A DNA stretch of 64,000 nucleotides from Zobellia uliginosa (GTDB lineage: Bacteria > Bacteroidota > Bacteroidia > Flavobacteriales > Flavobacteriaceae). Under the pieces are notes generated by a model, which ran no database searches, was not told the DNA's origin, and was given only the letters and a program-made list of their open reading frames with translations. Location: the NCBI RefSeq assembly GCF_018860745.1, contig NZ_JAHKPY010000014.1, forward strand, positions 1,017,214 to 1,081,213, in the 5' to 3' direction. Position numbers and translations under genes: made by a program. Shown here piece by piece: positions 27,609 through 36,224 of this stretch (within the stretch, counting starts at the first letter, position 1; every line of letters begins with the position of its first letter).

Positions 27609-27770
27609 TTATCGCTTTAGTTTCTTTCTTTTCTTCTTCCCTTTGGCAGTACCATTGTTCTGTAAGAGCTTGTACCCTAAATATGCGAATTGCATACCTA
27701 CTAAGGCAAGTTTTAATTTTCTATTGTTGGCTAATGCCGAAGCAACACCGATGAGTGATGTGGGTTTCAT
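27609..27770 (-). CDS. Putative small basic protein downstream of hpf
   Basis: A 53-codon frame starting with ATG at 27770 and reading MKPTSLIGVASALANNRKLK..., with a moderately hydrophobic middle (LALVGMQFAYLGYKLL) and a strongly basic end (KGKKKRKKLKR). It lies 38 bases after the hibernation factor on the same strand. I do not recognise it. The combination of a short helix and poly-basic tail suggests membrane or ribosome/nucleic-acid association, which is conjecture. Confidence 0.5.
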   Translation of the reverse strand: MKPTSLIGVASALANNRKLKLALVGMQFAYLGYKLLQNNGTAKGKKKRKKLKR

Positions 27771-27808
27771 TTCTAGTTTTTTAAGTTTATAATTGGATAA
27801 GATGACGG

Positions 27809-28108
27809 CTAGTGAGCCGACATCTTATCTTTTACTTTTCTGAGTTGGTCCTGTAAATCACGAATGGTCTCGCTTATGGCAGATTCAAAAGAATCGGCAT
27901 TAGATGAAGCAAAAATCCGTGGTCCTGGCATGCTCAAGCGAACGTCACAAAACATTTCTTGGTCATCACTTCTATTTTCTTTTTTAAAAAATACGTCTGC
28001 GCGATGAACAAAATCATATTTAGCTTCTAATTTCTCAAGTTTTTCTTTGACCATTCCTTCCAAACGTTCGCTAGCGGATACATCGTGATATTCATATATA
28101 ATTTGCAT
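27809..28108 (-). CDS. hpf: Short ribosome hibernation-promoting factor (HPF/RaiA)
   Basis: 99 residues with the beta-alpha-beta-beta-beta-alpha fold of the S30AE family: IIYEYHDVSASERLEGMVKE for the first strand and helix, then KLEKLEAKYDFVHRADVFFKK and EMFCDVRLSMPGPRIFASSNADSFESAI. It is the short form lacking the C-terminal dimerisation domain. It binds the 30S decoding centre in stationary or stressed cells and blocks translation. Its place in the stress block fits. Confidence 0.9.
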   Translation of the reverse strand: MQIIYEYHDVSASERLEGMVKEKLEKLEAKYDFVHRADVFFKKENRSDDQEMFCDVRLSMPGPRIFASSNADSFESAISETIRDLQDQLRKVKDKMSAH

Positions 28109-28178
28109 GTCTTTCTATTTTAAATTGAAAATTTTTTTAGATTTAAATCTGGCTTCAGGCCCGGATTTAAAAAGTTTG

Positions 28179-28820
28179 TTAATACATTCTAACTGAGTCT
28201 ACCATTTCTTTTAATTCATCATGAGGAAGGGATTTTCCATAAATGGCTTGTTCGGGGTCCATAATCTGCGTGTCGGTTAGGTTGCCCAAGAAAAGGGTTT
28301 CAAACCCCATATCTTCAATAAGTTGTTTCGTAACATATCTGCTCTCAAGATCTTGGGCAGCATAAGGAATGGTCAACTTGTTGGAAGTTCTAAAGGCACG
28401 GTCCCTTAAATGCTCGGCCTTAATGGAATTAAATGCTTTTGCGGTTTTTGCGCTGCTGAATTTCATAGCCGTGTATTCAGATGCCGTGTAGTTGGCATCT
28501 CTCACCGTTTGGGCTATTTCTCCATCGCGTTCAGGATAGGGGTTGGTAGCATCTATGATAAGCTTATTGGCATATTGAGCTGAATAAGTCTTGGCCAGAT
28601 CATCTATTGCCTTAAATGGCATCGCCAGTAAATATACATCTGCGTTGGCTTCAAAAGCTTCTTTAATTCCCATTGCTTGTGCATTGTTTCCAGCAGCATT
28701 TGCCAAGCTTTGTAATTCTTCTGGATGTCTTGAGCTAAACAAGACTTCATGTCCGGCTTTTGCCCAGTGTGTTCCTAAACTTCCTCCAATGTTTCCACTT
28801 CCTATAATTCCTATTTTCAT
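28179..28820 (-). CDS. NADPH-dependent F420-reductase-like oxidoreductase
   Basis: 213 residues. The N-terminal Rossmann fold has GIIGSGNIGGSLGTHWAKAGHE, with SSRHPEE fitting NADPH 2'-phosphate recognition (Ser-Ser-Arg). The rest resembles the F420 reductase/NAD-binding family (YLLAMPFKA, IIDATNPYPERDG, AKAFNSIKAEHL). Bacteroidota are not known to make F420, so the partner electron carrier or substrate is probably different. It lies 55 bases downstream of the nitroreductase on the same strand. Confidence 0.8.
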   Translation of the reverse strand: MKIGIIGSGNIGGSLGTHWAKAGHEVLFSSRHPEELQSLANAAGNNAQAMGIKEAFEANADVYLLAMPFKAIDDLAKTYSAQYANKLIIDATNPYPERDGEIAQTVRDANYTASEYTAMKFSSAKTAKAFNSIKAEHLRDRAFRTSNKLTIPYAAQDLESRYVTKQLIEDMGFETLFLGNLTDTQIMDPEQAIYGKSLPHDELKEMVDSVRMY

Positions 28821-28875
28821 AATTGTAATTTTATATGTGAACCGCTATTGCGGAAAATTAATTTATAATTCCATC

Positions 28876-29481
28876 CTAAGAACTCCATTCATTTTTAAAT
28901 GCGAACTCTGATAAAGGCATCCGTTTTCTTTCGGACGTCTCTTGGTCTTTTAAATCTTCAGGCAGCTGATCAGTATCACCGCCATAATAACCAGCAGCAA
29001 GGGCTGAAGCTATATGATATCCTGTAGGAATATTAAATTCTTTCTCAGCTTTTTTCCAATCCAAGCCGGCCATGTGATGTAATCCTATACCTAAATATTG
29101 AGACTGCACTGCCATATTTCCTAAACTAAGGCCAAGGTCATAGGGTGCATGAAAATTCTCATCCCCATTCTCCAAATTGGTTTTATAGATGGCCAAAATC
29201 AATAAAGGAGCATTGCCAGCCCAACTTTGGTTAAAGTCACTTAGGCAATCATAAATGCTTTGATAAGCATTAGAACCTTTCTCACCATAAATAAAGCGCC
29301 ATGGCTGTAAGTTGTTGGAGCTCGGTGCCCAACGTACAGCCTCAAAAAGTTGATTTATGTGAGTAGGGTTAAGCAAGTTTTCCTTAAAGATTCTTGGACT
29401 ATACCTCTGCTTTAAGAGAGCAAAAATCTCATATGAGGTTTCTGCTATATTTTCTAATCTCATTTGTTCCTTGTCATTCAT
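28876..29481 (-). CDS. Nitroreductase-family FMN oxidoreductase
   Basis: 201 residues. The FMN-phosphate-binding Arg-Ser segment is RYSPRIFKE, followed by VRWAPSSNNLQPWRFI, the hallmark of the nitroreductase family, and LGLSLGNMAVQSQYLGIGLHHM. It is probably a homodimer using NAD(P)H to reduce nitroaromatics, quinones or similar electrophiles. It sits with another NADPH enzyme, suggesting detoxification or redox balance. Confidence 0.88.
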   Translation of the reverse strand: MNDKEQMRLENIAETSYEIFALLKQRYSPRIFKENLLNPTHINQLFEAVRWAPSSNNLQPWRFIYGEKGSNAYQSIYDCLSDFNQSWAGNAPLLILAIYKTNLENGDENFHAPYDLGLSLGNMAVQSQYLGIGLHHMAGLDWKKAEKEFNIPTGYHIASALAAGYYGGDTDQLPEDLKDQETSERKRMPLSEFAFKNEWSS

Positions 29482-29640
29482 GATCTAGCAATTTTTATTG
29501 CTATATTAAACATAAGACAAGAAGTTGCTTATCCCAAAAGCGGCTATTATTAGTGCTAAAGCAATAAGGGCATGGGAATTTGGGATAGCGTTACTTTTGA
29601 TGGAAGAAGAAGCAAAATCATCAAAAAAATAAGCAGGTCA

Positions 29641-30663
29641 TTACATGGACTGGCTACTTTCTTTGCCGTATTCATCTTTATAGATTTGAACGATAATCAA
29701 GAATAAGCTCACGAACAAGGGACCGAAAATTAAACCTATAAAGCCAAAAAGAGGTATGCCGATAAGTACACCGATCATGGTGATCAGCGGATGTACGTCA
29801 TCCAATTTTTTCAATACATAAAGTCTTATAAGATTATCTGTAGAACCTACCACTACAATTCCATATATTAAGATTCCCCAAGCTTGAAAAGTATCCCCTG
29901 CAGATAGTGTAAGGACAAATACAGGTAGTGTTCCCAACATATTGCCAACAAAAGGAATCATAGAGCCAATGGCCACTATAACGGCCCAAAAGAAAGGGTC
30001 TTCAATACCAAAAATGAGAAAACCAATTAGGGCTACAATTCCTTGAGCAAAGGCTACTAATGGTATTCCCAGCGCGTTGGCGCGTACCATACGCCTAATT
30101 TTACTACCTATAGTTTTAAGATTTTCCGTGCTAATGGGGATATACTCAAAAAGTGATTCGCGCATTTCCTTACGGTTCGTCAACATAAAATAAAGAAAGA
30201 AATACATGATACCTATAGCAATAACGGAAGTGAAAGTACTTCCGGCAAACCCCTGAAGGTTTTTCGAAAACCATCCGGATACTTCGGACACGTCAATAGA
30301 GGAAGAAAGGTCATAGCCAACATAGCTTTCCACACTTTGTAATTGTGATTTTATAGCCGCTGTAACTTTTTCCGAATTATTTACCGCCTGACTAACTTTA
30401 TTTCCCAGCATTAACACCGCACCTGAAACGGGAATTAATATGACAACCACGGACCCCAACATTAATAGACCCGCTGCAAGGTCTGGCTTCCATCCTCCTT
30501 TGAATAATTTGGCCATTGGTTTTTTTAATAAAACGTATAACGTAATCGATCCCAAAACACCTGAAAAATAAGGTGCCATTTCTCTAAAAATGAGTCCGCC
30601 TATCAGTACTATCAATAATAGTACAAAAAGCTGGCGTATAACTTTAGGGTCTATGGTTTTCAT
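29641..30663 (-). CDS. AI-2E family transporter (PerM/YhhT type), copy 2
   Basis: 340 residues of the same PF01594 family as the gene at 23642 but clearly divergent. It has N-terminal helices at about 10-30 and 31-50, a soluble stretch around residues 100-140, and the C-terminal signature region IPFVGNMLGTLPVFVLTLSAGD. The last residues are polar (YKDEYGKESSQSM). Substrate unknown. It is 33 bases downstream of the Rho-N-like small gene on the same strand. Confidence 0.87.
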   Translation of the reverse strand: MKTIDPKVIRQLFVLLLIVLIGGLIFREMAPYFSGVLGSITLYVLLKKPMAKLFKGGWKPDLAAGLLMLGSVVVILIPVSGAVLMLGNKVSQAVNNSEKVTAAIKSQLQSVESYVGYDLSSSIDVSEVSGWFSKNLQGFAGSTFTSVIAIGIMYFFLYFMLTNRKEMRESLFEYIPISTENLKTIGSKIRRMVRANALGIPLVAFAQGIVALIGFLIFGIEDPFFWAVIVAIGSMIPFVGNMLGTLPVFVLTLSAGDTFQAWGILIYGIVVVGSTDNLIRLYVLKKLDDVHPLITMIGVLIGIPLFGFIGLIFGPLFVSLFLIIVQIYKDEYGKESSQSM

Positions 30664-30696
30664 GGGCTTAATCTATGTGCGATTATTAGGGTAAGT

Positions 30697-30936
30697 CTAA
30701 TTGTTTCTCAAAGCATGTATAAGTTCTGCTTTATCCATTTTAGAACGACCCTCTATGCCTACATTTTTGGCTTGGTCATAGAGTTCTTCTTTCGTCCGTT
30801 CTTCATAAGGTTGTGCCTTGCCGCCCTTTTTGCCACTGTTAGGCGAATTAGCTATGCGGGCAGATTTCTCCTTACTATATCCTTTTTCACGTAGCGCCTC
30901 ATATTGGTCTTCGTTCTTAATGCTAGGAATATCCAT
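30697..30936 (-). CDS. Rho-N/SAP-like small nucleic-acid-binding protein
   Basis: 79 residues. The N-terminal part (NEDQYEALREKGYSKEKSARIANS) matches short plant-KH-like or DUF7218-type stress proteins. The C-terminal ~36 residues (RTKEELYDQAKNVGIEGRSK plus DKAELIHALRNN) have the Rho termination factor N-terminal/SAP-like helix-extended-helix pattern. It may bind nucleic acid. It is in a same-strand run with the SDR (23 bases upstream) and the AI-2E permease. Confidence 0.78.
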   Translation of the reverse strand: MDIPSIKNEDQYEALREKGYSKEKSARIANSPNSGKKGGKAQPYEERTKEELYDQAKNVGIEGRSKMDKAELIHALRNN

Positions 30937-30959
30937 TGTTGTTTATTTATATTTTTAAC

Positions 30960-31703
30960 TTATTGTTGCTGTTGTGTAGGCATAATAAAAACGTCATTAA
31001 TATTAGCCCTTGCTGGTTGTACCAGTGTGTAGTAAATAGCTTCGGCAATATCCTCCGCTTCAAGAAAAGTCATTTTTTGCATATCCTTGAACATCTCTTT
31101 AATATCTTCATCGGTTATGGTATTCGTAAGTTCTGTGGATACTGCTCCTGGCTCAATGGAAGTGACGTTAATTCCATATTTGGGTGCAAGTTCTTGTCGC
31201 AGACCTTCAGAGAACATTTTTACTGCAGATTTTGTTGCGCAATAAACTGCACCTCCTGGGAAGTATTTGTGTGCTGCACTTGAAGATATGTTGATGATGT
31301 TTCCGCCTTTGTTTTTGATCATAGTTGGCAGTACTGCGGCAACGCCGTTTAAAACACCTTTAATATTTACGTCTACCATCTTTTCCCATTCGTCGGTTTT
31401 AAATTTCTCCACGTAGGAAAGTGGCATTAAACCAGCATTATTTATCAAGGCATCAATCGTATTGAACTTATCCAATGTCTTTTCAACTAAATTATCGTAA
31501 TCTTCCTTTTTCGTAACATCACTAGTAACGATTAAAGCAGTTCCTCCGTTGCTTTCTATCTTATTTTTAAGTTCTTCTAATTTTTCTTCCCTTCTGGCAG
31601 TTAGAACAACTTTCGCTCCTTTATTGGACAGTTTTAAAGCTGTTGCTTCGCCTATTCCACTAGATGCTCCTGTAATTATCACTACTTTATCTTGAATATC
31701 CAT
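30960..31703 (-). CDS. Short-chain dehydrogenase/reductase (YdfG-like)
   Basis: A 247-residue classical SDR: TGASSGIGEA cofactor motif, ARREEK for NADP preference, NNAGLMPLS, INISSSAAH with catalytic Ser, and the YCATK active-site Tyr/Lys. The C-terminal end is poly-Gln (TQQQQ). The family includes serine and 3-hydroxy-acid dehydrogenases (YdfG), but substrate cannot be assigned. A GGTACAAAG element (CTTTGTACC on the coding strand, 31734-31742) upstream resembles the one before the AraC unit. Confidence 0.9.
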   Translation of the reverse strand: MDIQDKVVIITGASSGIGEATALKLSNKGAKVVLTARREEKLEELKNKIESNGGTALIVTSDVTKKEDYDNLVEKTLDKFNTIDALINNAGLMPLSYVEKFKTDEWEKMVDVNIKGVLNGVAAVLPTMIKNKGGNIINISSSAAHKYFPGGAVYCATKSAVKMFSEGLRQELAPKYGINVTSIEPGAVSTELTNTITDEDIKEMFKDMQKMTFLEAEDIAEAIYYTLVQPARANINDVFIMPTQQQQ

Positions 31704-31839
31704 TTTATCTGTTTTATGTAAATTATTAATAGTGGTACAAAGGTTTCTATAAACCTGATAAGACCTTAATCACATCAAGAAAAATATTGACTATAATCGT
31801 AGAAATGGACGATAAAAGAAGAGTAACGTGCTTATAGGT

Positions 31840-32745
31840 TTATTTAACAATGTCTTCGGAAGATTCTAATGCTACACCATTTCCATAACGTTGAGCATAG
31901 ACCCATGTAAATTCTGCTCCAAAAAATAGAATCAAACAGGAATAGGAAACCCACAGCAGAATTAAAACAATGGTACCCGCTGCCCCATAAGTAGAGCCGG
32001 GGTCTGCTTCACCGAAATAATATCCTAAAAGCGATTTACCTAGAACAAATAGCACTGCGGTTATGAGGGCACCAATCCAAACAGTTTTCCATCGTATTTT
32101 GGTGTCTGGAAGATAACGGAATATTAAGGCGAATAGAACTGTAATAATACCCACGGAAACAATAAAATCTAAAAGATAAGCTATATAGATAATAACCTCT
32201 GGAAGCATGCTTTTGATATATGCGTTTAGTGCAGAAATAGCAGCAGTAACCAAAAAACTGACTAACAATAAAAAACCGATAGCTACTATAAACGCAAAGC
32301 TTCTAGCTCTGTCAATTAACATTTTTATAAATGTAGAATCGGGATTCGGCTTTACTTTCCATATTTGATTTAGGGAAAGTTGTAAATGATAGAAAACTCC
32401 GGTCGCACCAAAAATCAGGGTTCCAATACCCAAAATACTGGCAACAGCGCTCCGGTCTTCATTTTGAGTTTCAATCATCATGGATTGTATAGCTTCTGCG
32501 GCATCACGGCCCAAAGCGCTGGATATTTCTTGGGTCAATTCTCCTTGAACGATTTCTGTTCCCCAGACCGAACCTACTAAATTTATGATGATGACCAAAA
32601 GACCGGGTAATGAGAGTACCGCGTAGTACGCTACAATAGCACTAAGTCTAAAAGGGTCATCTGCATCCCAAGCTTTATAGGTGTCAACAATTAGTTTGGG
32701 TAGATGTTTTAGCTTGAATTTTTTGTCGGTCTCGGTAACTGTCAT
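31840..32745 (-). CDS. YihY/BrkB-family envelope protein
   Basis: 301 residues with about six transmembrane helices. It carries the family segments DDPFRLSAIVAYYAVLSLPGLL near the start, ATGVFYHLQLSLNQIW in the middle and the YGAAGTIVLILLWVSYSCLILFFGAEFTWVYA block near the end. YihY proteins have been linked to envelope lipid transport as AsmA/TamB-pathway partners in other phyla; no substrate is deducible. Last gene of the reverse-strand stress block. Confidence 0.9.
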   Translation of the reverse strand: MTVTETDKKFKLKHLPKLIVDTYKAWDADDPFRLSAIVAYYAVLSLPGLLVIIINLVGSVWGTEIVQGELTQEISSALGRDAAEAIQSMMIETQNEDRSAVASILGIGTLIFGATGVFYHLQLSLNQIWKVKPNPDSTFIKMLIDRARSFAFIVAIGFLLLVSFLVTAAISALNAYIKSMLPEVIIYIAYLLDFIVSVGIITVLFALIFRYLPDTKIRWKTVWIGALITAVLFVLGKSLLGYYFGEADPGSTYGAAGTIVLILLWVSYSCLILFFGAEFTWVYAQRYGNGVALESSEDIVK

Positions 32746-33058
32746 GATCTGAAAATTCTACAGTAGTTAGCTATAGTTTTTTGATAAAATTACTTAGACC
32801 GGTCCCAAACCGTTAACCTATATGCTTAATGTTTTAATGGGATTGAATAATAGGTACAGGATGTTCGTTCATTTTTATGAATATGGTCATACCTTTTGTG
32901 TTAAGGCACCTCTTGCAGCCATTTAGATGAATGTTGTTCAAGGCAGATTATGATTTTATCTTACGCTATTTATAAATTTAATTTGAACAGTTTGTACCTA
33001 TAATAATCTATTGGATATACTTATCTTCAAATTATAATCTATTCTTAAAAAAAATAGT
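32746..33058. other. Divergent intergenic region (313 bp)
   Basis: AT-rich spacer between YihY and the D-lactate dehydrogenase-type gene. I found no credible small gene, no strong hairpin and no complete Bacteroidota promoter pair; it must hold two divergent promoters. Confidence 0.35.
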
Positions 33059-34048
33059 ATGAAAATAGCGGTATTTAGTACAAAATCTTACGATCAAGAA
33101 TATTTTGAAAAGTACAATGAAAAATATGGGTACATTTTTTCGTTTTATGAAACTGCACTAAACGCGGATACGGCCAGATTATCTGCCGATTGTGATGTAG
33201 TCTGCGTTTTTGTAAATGATGTGGTTAATAAAGACACCATTCAAATTCTTGCTTCAAATGGTATCAAATTAATTGCATTGCGATGTGCGGGATATAATAA
33301 TGTGGATTTAGAAGCTGCTGAAAAAGCCGATATTAAAGTGGTTAGGGTGCCTGCATACTCACCGGAAGCGGTAGCGGAACATGCTTTAGCCTTAATTTTA
33401 ACATTAAATAGAAAAACCCATAAGGCATATAATAGAGTTAGAGAGGGTAATTTTTCATTGAAGAACCTCATAGGTTTTAATCTGAATAATAAAGTTATTG
33501 GGGTTATTGGAACAGGTAAAATTGGAGCAACTTTTTGTAAAATACTAAAAGGTTTTGGATGTAAAATTCTGGCGTTTGATATTTCTAAGAACGATGAATT
33601 AATTGAACTTGGCGTAGAGTTTTTGCCTTTAGAAGAAGTTTTAAAACAAGCGGATATCATATCGTTGCATTGCCCCTTAAATAAACATACCAAACATATT
33701 GTTAATGAAAACTCCATAGCATCAATGAAAGATGGTGTAATGATTATCAATACCAGTCGCGGAGCATTAATAAATACAGCGGAAGCAATTGAGGGACTGA
33801 AGAATAGAAAAATCGGATATTTAGGAATAGATGTTTACGAGCAGGAAGAAAATCTTTTTTTTGAAGATCTTTCTGAACATATTATTCAAGATGATATGAT
33901 TTTAAGGTTATTAAGTTTTCCAAATGTTCTGATAACTTCGCATCAAGCATATTTTACCAAAGAAGCAATGGATCAAATTACCATAATAACACTTGAAAAT
34001 ATAAAGTCTTTTGAAAATGATAAGGAATTAAAAAACGTGGTTGAATAA
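33059..34048 (+). CDS. ldhA: D-2-hydroxyacid dehydrogenase, D-lactate dehydrogenase type
   Basis: 329 residues with NAD-binding GVIGTGKIGATF at about residue 148. Catalytic Arg is in IALRCAGYNNVD-type context, and substrate residues appear in NTSRGALINT. The His sits in LITSHQAYFTKEA with the paired Glu just before in the DVYEQEENLF block. This order and the YNNVDLEAAEKADIKVVRVPAYSPEAVAEH core are those of fermentative D-lactate dehydrogenase (LdhA), reducing pyruvate to D-lactate. It is monocistronic. Confidence 0.88.
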   Translation: MKIAVFSTKSYDQEYFEKYNEKYGYIFSFYETALNADTARLSADCDVVCVFVNDVVNKDTIQILASNGIKLIALRCAGYNNVDLEAAEKADIKVVRVPAYSPEAVAEHALALILTLNRKTHKAYNRVREGNFSLKNLIGFNLNNKVIGVIGTGKIGATFCKILKGFGCKILAFDISKNDELIELGVEFLPLEEVLKQADIISLHCPLNKHTKHIVNENSIASMKDGVMIINTSRGALINTAEAIEGLKNRKIGYLGIDVYEQEENLFFEDLSEHIIQDDMILRLLSFPNVLITSHQAYFTKEAMDQITIITLENIKSFENDKELKNVVE

Positions 34049-34251
34049 GCAGTGGTAGTTACTGGTGGGTAAATAGTATAAAAACTAGGTCATTGCATAT
34101 TTTAAATTTAAAGTTGGTGTAAATAAATAGAGTAAAAGGCCGATTTACTATCTATAAAATCTTTATTTAATAATTTAATAATCCTACTGTTGCCAAGTTG
34201 AATTATTATAAAATTATCTTTAGGAAATATTAATCAACCAATAATTTGACC

Positions 34252-36183
34252 ATGATGAAGAAAGTTCCCCTTCTAATATTCTTTCTATTTTCTATACTGT
34301 CGTTTAGCCAAATTCCATCATATTACAATGATGTAAACCTTGAGCTTTCAGGCCAAAATTTATTGAATGAACTTGGTGATAAGGTTACGGAAACACATAC
34401 TACATATTTATCTTATACTCCGGGCGTGTGGGAGGCGTTAAAACAAGCGGATATTGACCCGGCGAATAGTTCAAACGTAATTTTGGTCTATGGGTTCAAT
34501 GATAATGACAATACTTCCAATACCGATCGCACAAGAGGGGTAAATGATAACGGAGGAGGTGCTAGTGATTGGAATAGGGAACATGTTTACCCTAAATCAT
34601 TAGGAACTCCAAATTTAGGTACTTCCGGTCCTGGAGCAGATGCCCATCATTTGCGACCTTCCGATGTGTCTAGAAACTCAAGTAGATCCAATAGGAAATT
34701 TGCCGATGGATCAGGCAATTCCGGAACAACGGCCCAAGGGCATTGGTATCCTGGTGATGAATTTAAAGGTGATGTAGCACGTATGATTATGTATATGTAC
34801 ATCCGTTACGGAGATAGATGTTTGCCGAATAATGTAGGTATAGGAACGGCTGTTTCAGGTGATTCCAATATGATACAATTATTTTTGGATTGGAATGCTG
34901 AAGATCCCGTTTCTACATTGGAAGTACAACGAAACCCAATTTTGGAAAATATTCAAGGAAATAGAAACCCTTTCATAGATAACCCCGCTTTTGCTACGGC
35001 TATATGGGGAGGCCCTCAAGCGGAAGATCGGTTTGGCGATACTGGCGGCGGTAATACAGGTCTTGTATGCAACTCAACAGTTTCGAGTTTTCCTTATAAT
35101 CAAAGCTTTGAAAATTCTTTGGGTGATTGGAGCCAGGGTACTAACGATGATTTTAATTGGACGTTGAATTCCGGAAGCACACCTTCTAGTAATACAGGAC
35201 CTTCAGCTGCAGATCTGGGTTCCTATTATCTATTTATGGAAAGTTCAAGTCCTAATTATTCCAATAAAAGAGCCATTATAAACAGTCCTTGTTTTACTAT
35301 TTCTTCAAATCAGGCATTATTTTCCTTTGCCTATACTATGTTTGGTTCTAGTACTATGGGTAGCCTTACTTTAGAAGCAAGTACCAATGGTACAAACTGG
35401 ACAACAATTTGGAGCAAAGTAGGCAATCAGGGTAGCACATGGCAAACCGCAACCGTAAGTCTAGCAGATTATTTAGAACAAAAGGTGCAACTTAGATTTA
35501 ATGGTTTAACCGGCACAACATGGCAGGGGGACATAGCAATAGACAACATACGGTTAACCTCTTCTAATAGTAGTGGTGGTGGGTCTAGTTCTTCTAACGT
35601 AAATCTTAGTATAACTTTTGATAACTACCCTGCAGAAACAAGTTGGGAAATACGAAACAGTAGTAATACCCTGGTTTCTTCTGGGGGAAGTTATGACGGC
35701 CAAGCCGAGGGTGCCACTTTAAATGTGCCTTTAGAATTGGAAAATGGTTGTTATTCTTTAACCTTTAATGATAGTTATGGTGATGGTATGTGCTGTAGTT
35801 ATGGTAATGGGTCATATACCCTTACCAATAGTGTTACGGGAGCTGTACTGGAATCGGGAGGTGAGTTTTCTACTTCAATAACCGAAGATTTTTGTTTAGG
35901 AAGTAGTTCATTAAAAGTGAATTTAAACTCCTTCGGACAAGTTGATGATGATTTTAATTTTGAAAAAATTGAGAACGGTTTTTATCCAAACCCTGTTAGT
36001 GATATTATAGTAATAGATGCGGATGATAACAGTATCTACACGATATATGATACTATTGGTAATGCGGTGCAAACAGGTATGATAACACCAAGAATTAATC
36101 TTCAATCACTTCCAACTGGGGTTTATGTACTATATTTTGTGAAAGATGAAAATAAAATATTTAAAAGATTGATTAAAGAATAG
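34252..36183 (+). CDS. Secreted endonuclease I with T9SS sorting domain
   Basis: 643 residues. A signal peptide (LLIFFLFSILSFSQ) leads to an Endonuclease_1 domain (about 20-260) with the catalytic NREHVYPKS and the ADAHHLRPSD motif. A jelly-roll/MAM-like domain (about 275-435) and a Gly/Asp-rich, Cys-paired segment (SYGDGMCCSYGNGSY) follow. Last is a type IX secretion C-terminal domain (FYPNPVSDIIVI ... LPTGVYVLYF). It should be exported across the outer membrane and cut extracellular DNA or RNA for nutrients. An in-frame TTG at 34246 precedes the double ATG; I chose 34252. Confidence 0.9.
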   Translation: MMKKVPLLIFFLFSILSFSQIPSYYNDVNLELSGQNLLNELGDKVTETHTTYLSYTPGVWEALKQADIDPANSSNVILVYGFNDNDNTSNTDRTRGVNDNGGGASDWNREHVYPKSLGTPNLGTSGPGADAHHLRPSDVSRNSSRSNRKFADGSGNSGTTAQGHWYPGDEFKGDVARMIMYMYIRYGDRCLPNNVGIGTAVSGDSNMIQLFLDWNAEDPVSTLEVQRNPILENIQGNRNPFIDNPAFATAIWGGPQAEDRFGDTGGGNTGLVCNSTVSSFPYNQSFENSLGDWSQGTNDDFNWTLNSGSTPSSNTGPSAADLGSYYLFMESSSPNYSNKRAIINSPCFTISSNQALFSFAYTMFGSSTMGSLTLEASTNGTNWTTIWSKVGNQGSTWQTATVSLADYLEQKVQLRFNGLTGTTWQGDIAIDNIRLTSSNSSGGGSSSSNVNLSITFDNYPAETSWEIRNSSNTLVSSGGSYDGQAEGATLNVPLELENGCYSLTFNDSYGDGMCCSYGNGSYTLTNSVTGAVLESGGEFSTSITEDFCLGSSSLKVNLNSFGQVDDDFNFEKIENGFYPNPVSDIIVIDADDNSIYTIYDTIGNAVQTGMITPRINLQSLPTGVYVLYFVKDENKIFKRLIKE

Positions 36184-36224
36184 TTCTTGGGTTTCATATA
36201 CCTATTGGGCCATGATGTATTACG

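Noticed and set aside
27197-27754. 185-codon forward frame over the SLC13-type gene start
   Set aside because: Antisense to a clear transporter; the predicted protein is a composition artefact.
29500-29640. In-frame continuation after the second AI-2E permease stop (reverse strand), encoding a hydrophobic HALIALALIIAAFGISNFL segment
   Set aside because: Two stops (TAA, TGA) separate it from the permease and it has no ATG, GTG or TTG start, so it is probably not a gene; at most a relic.
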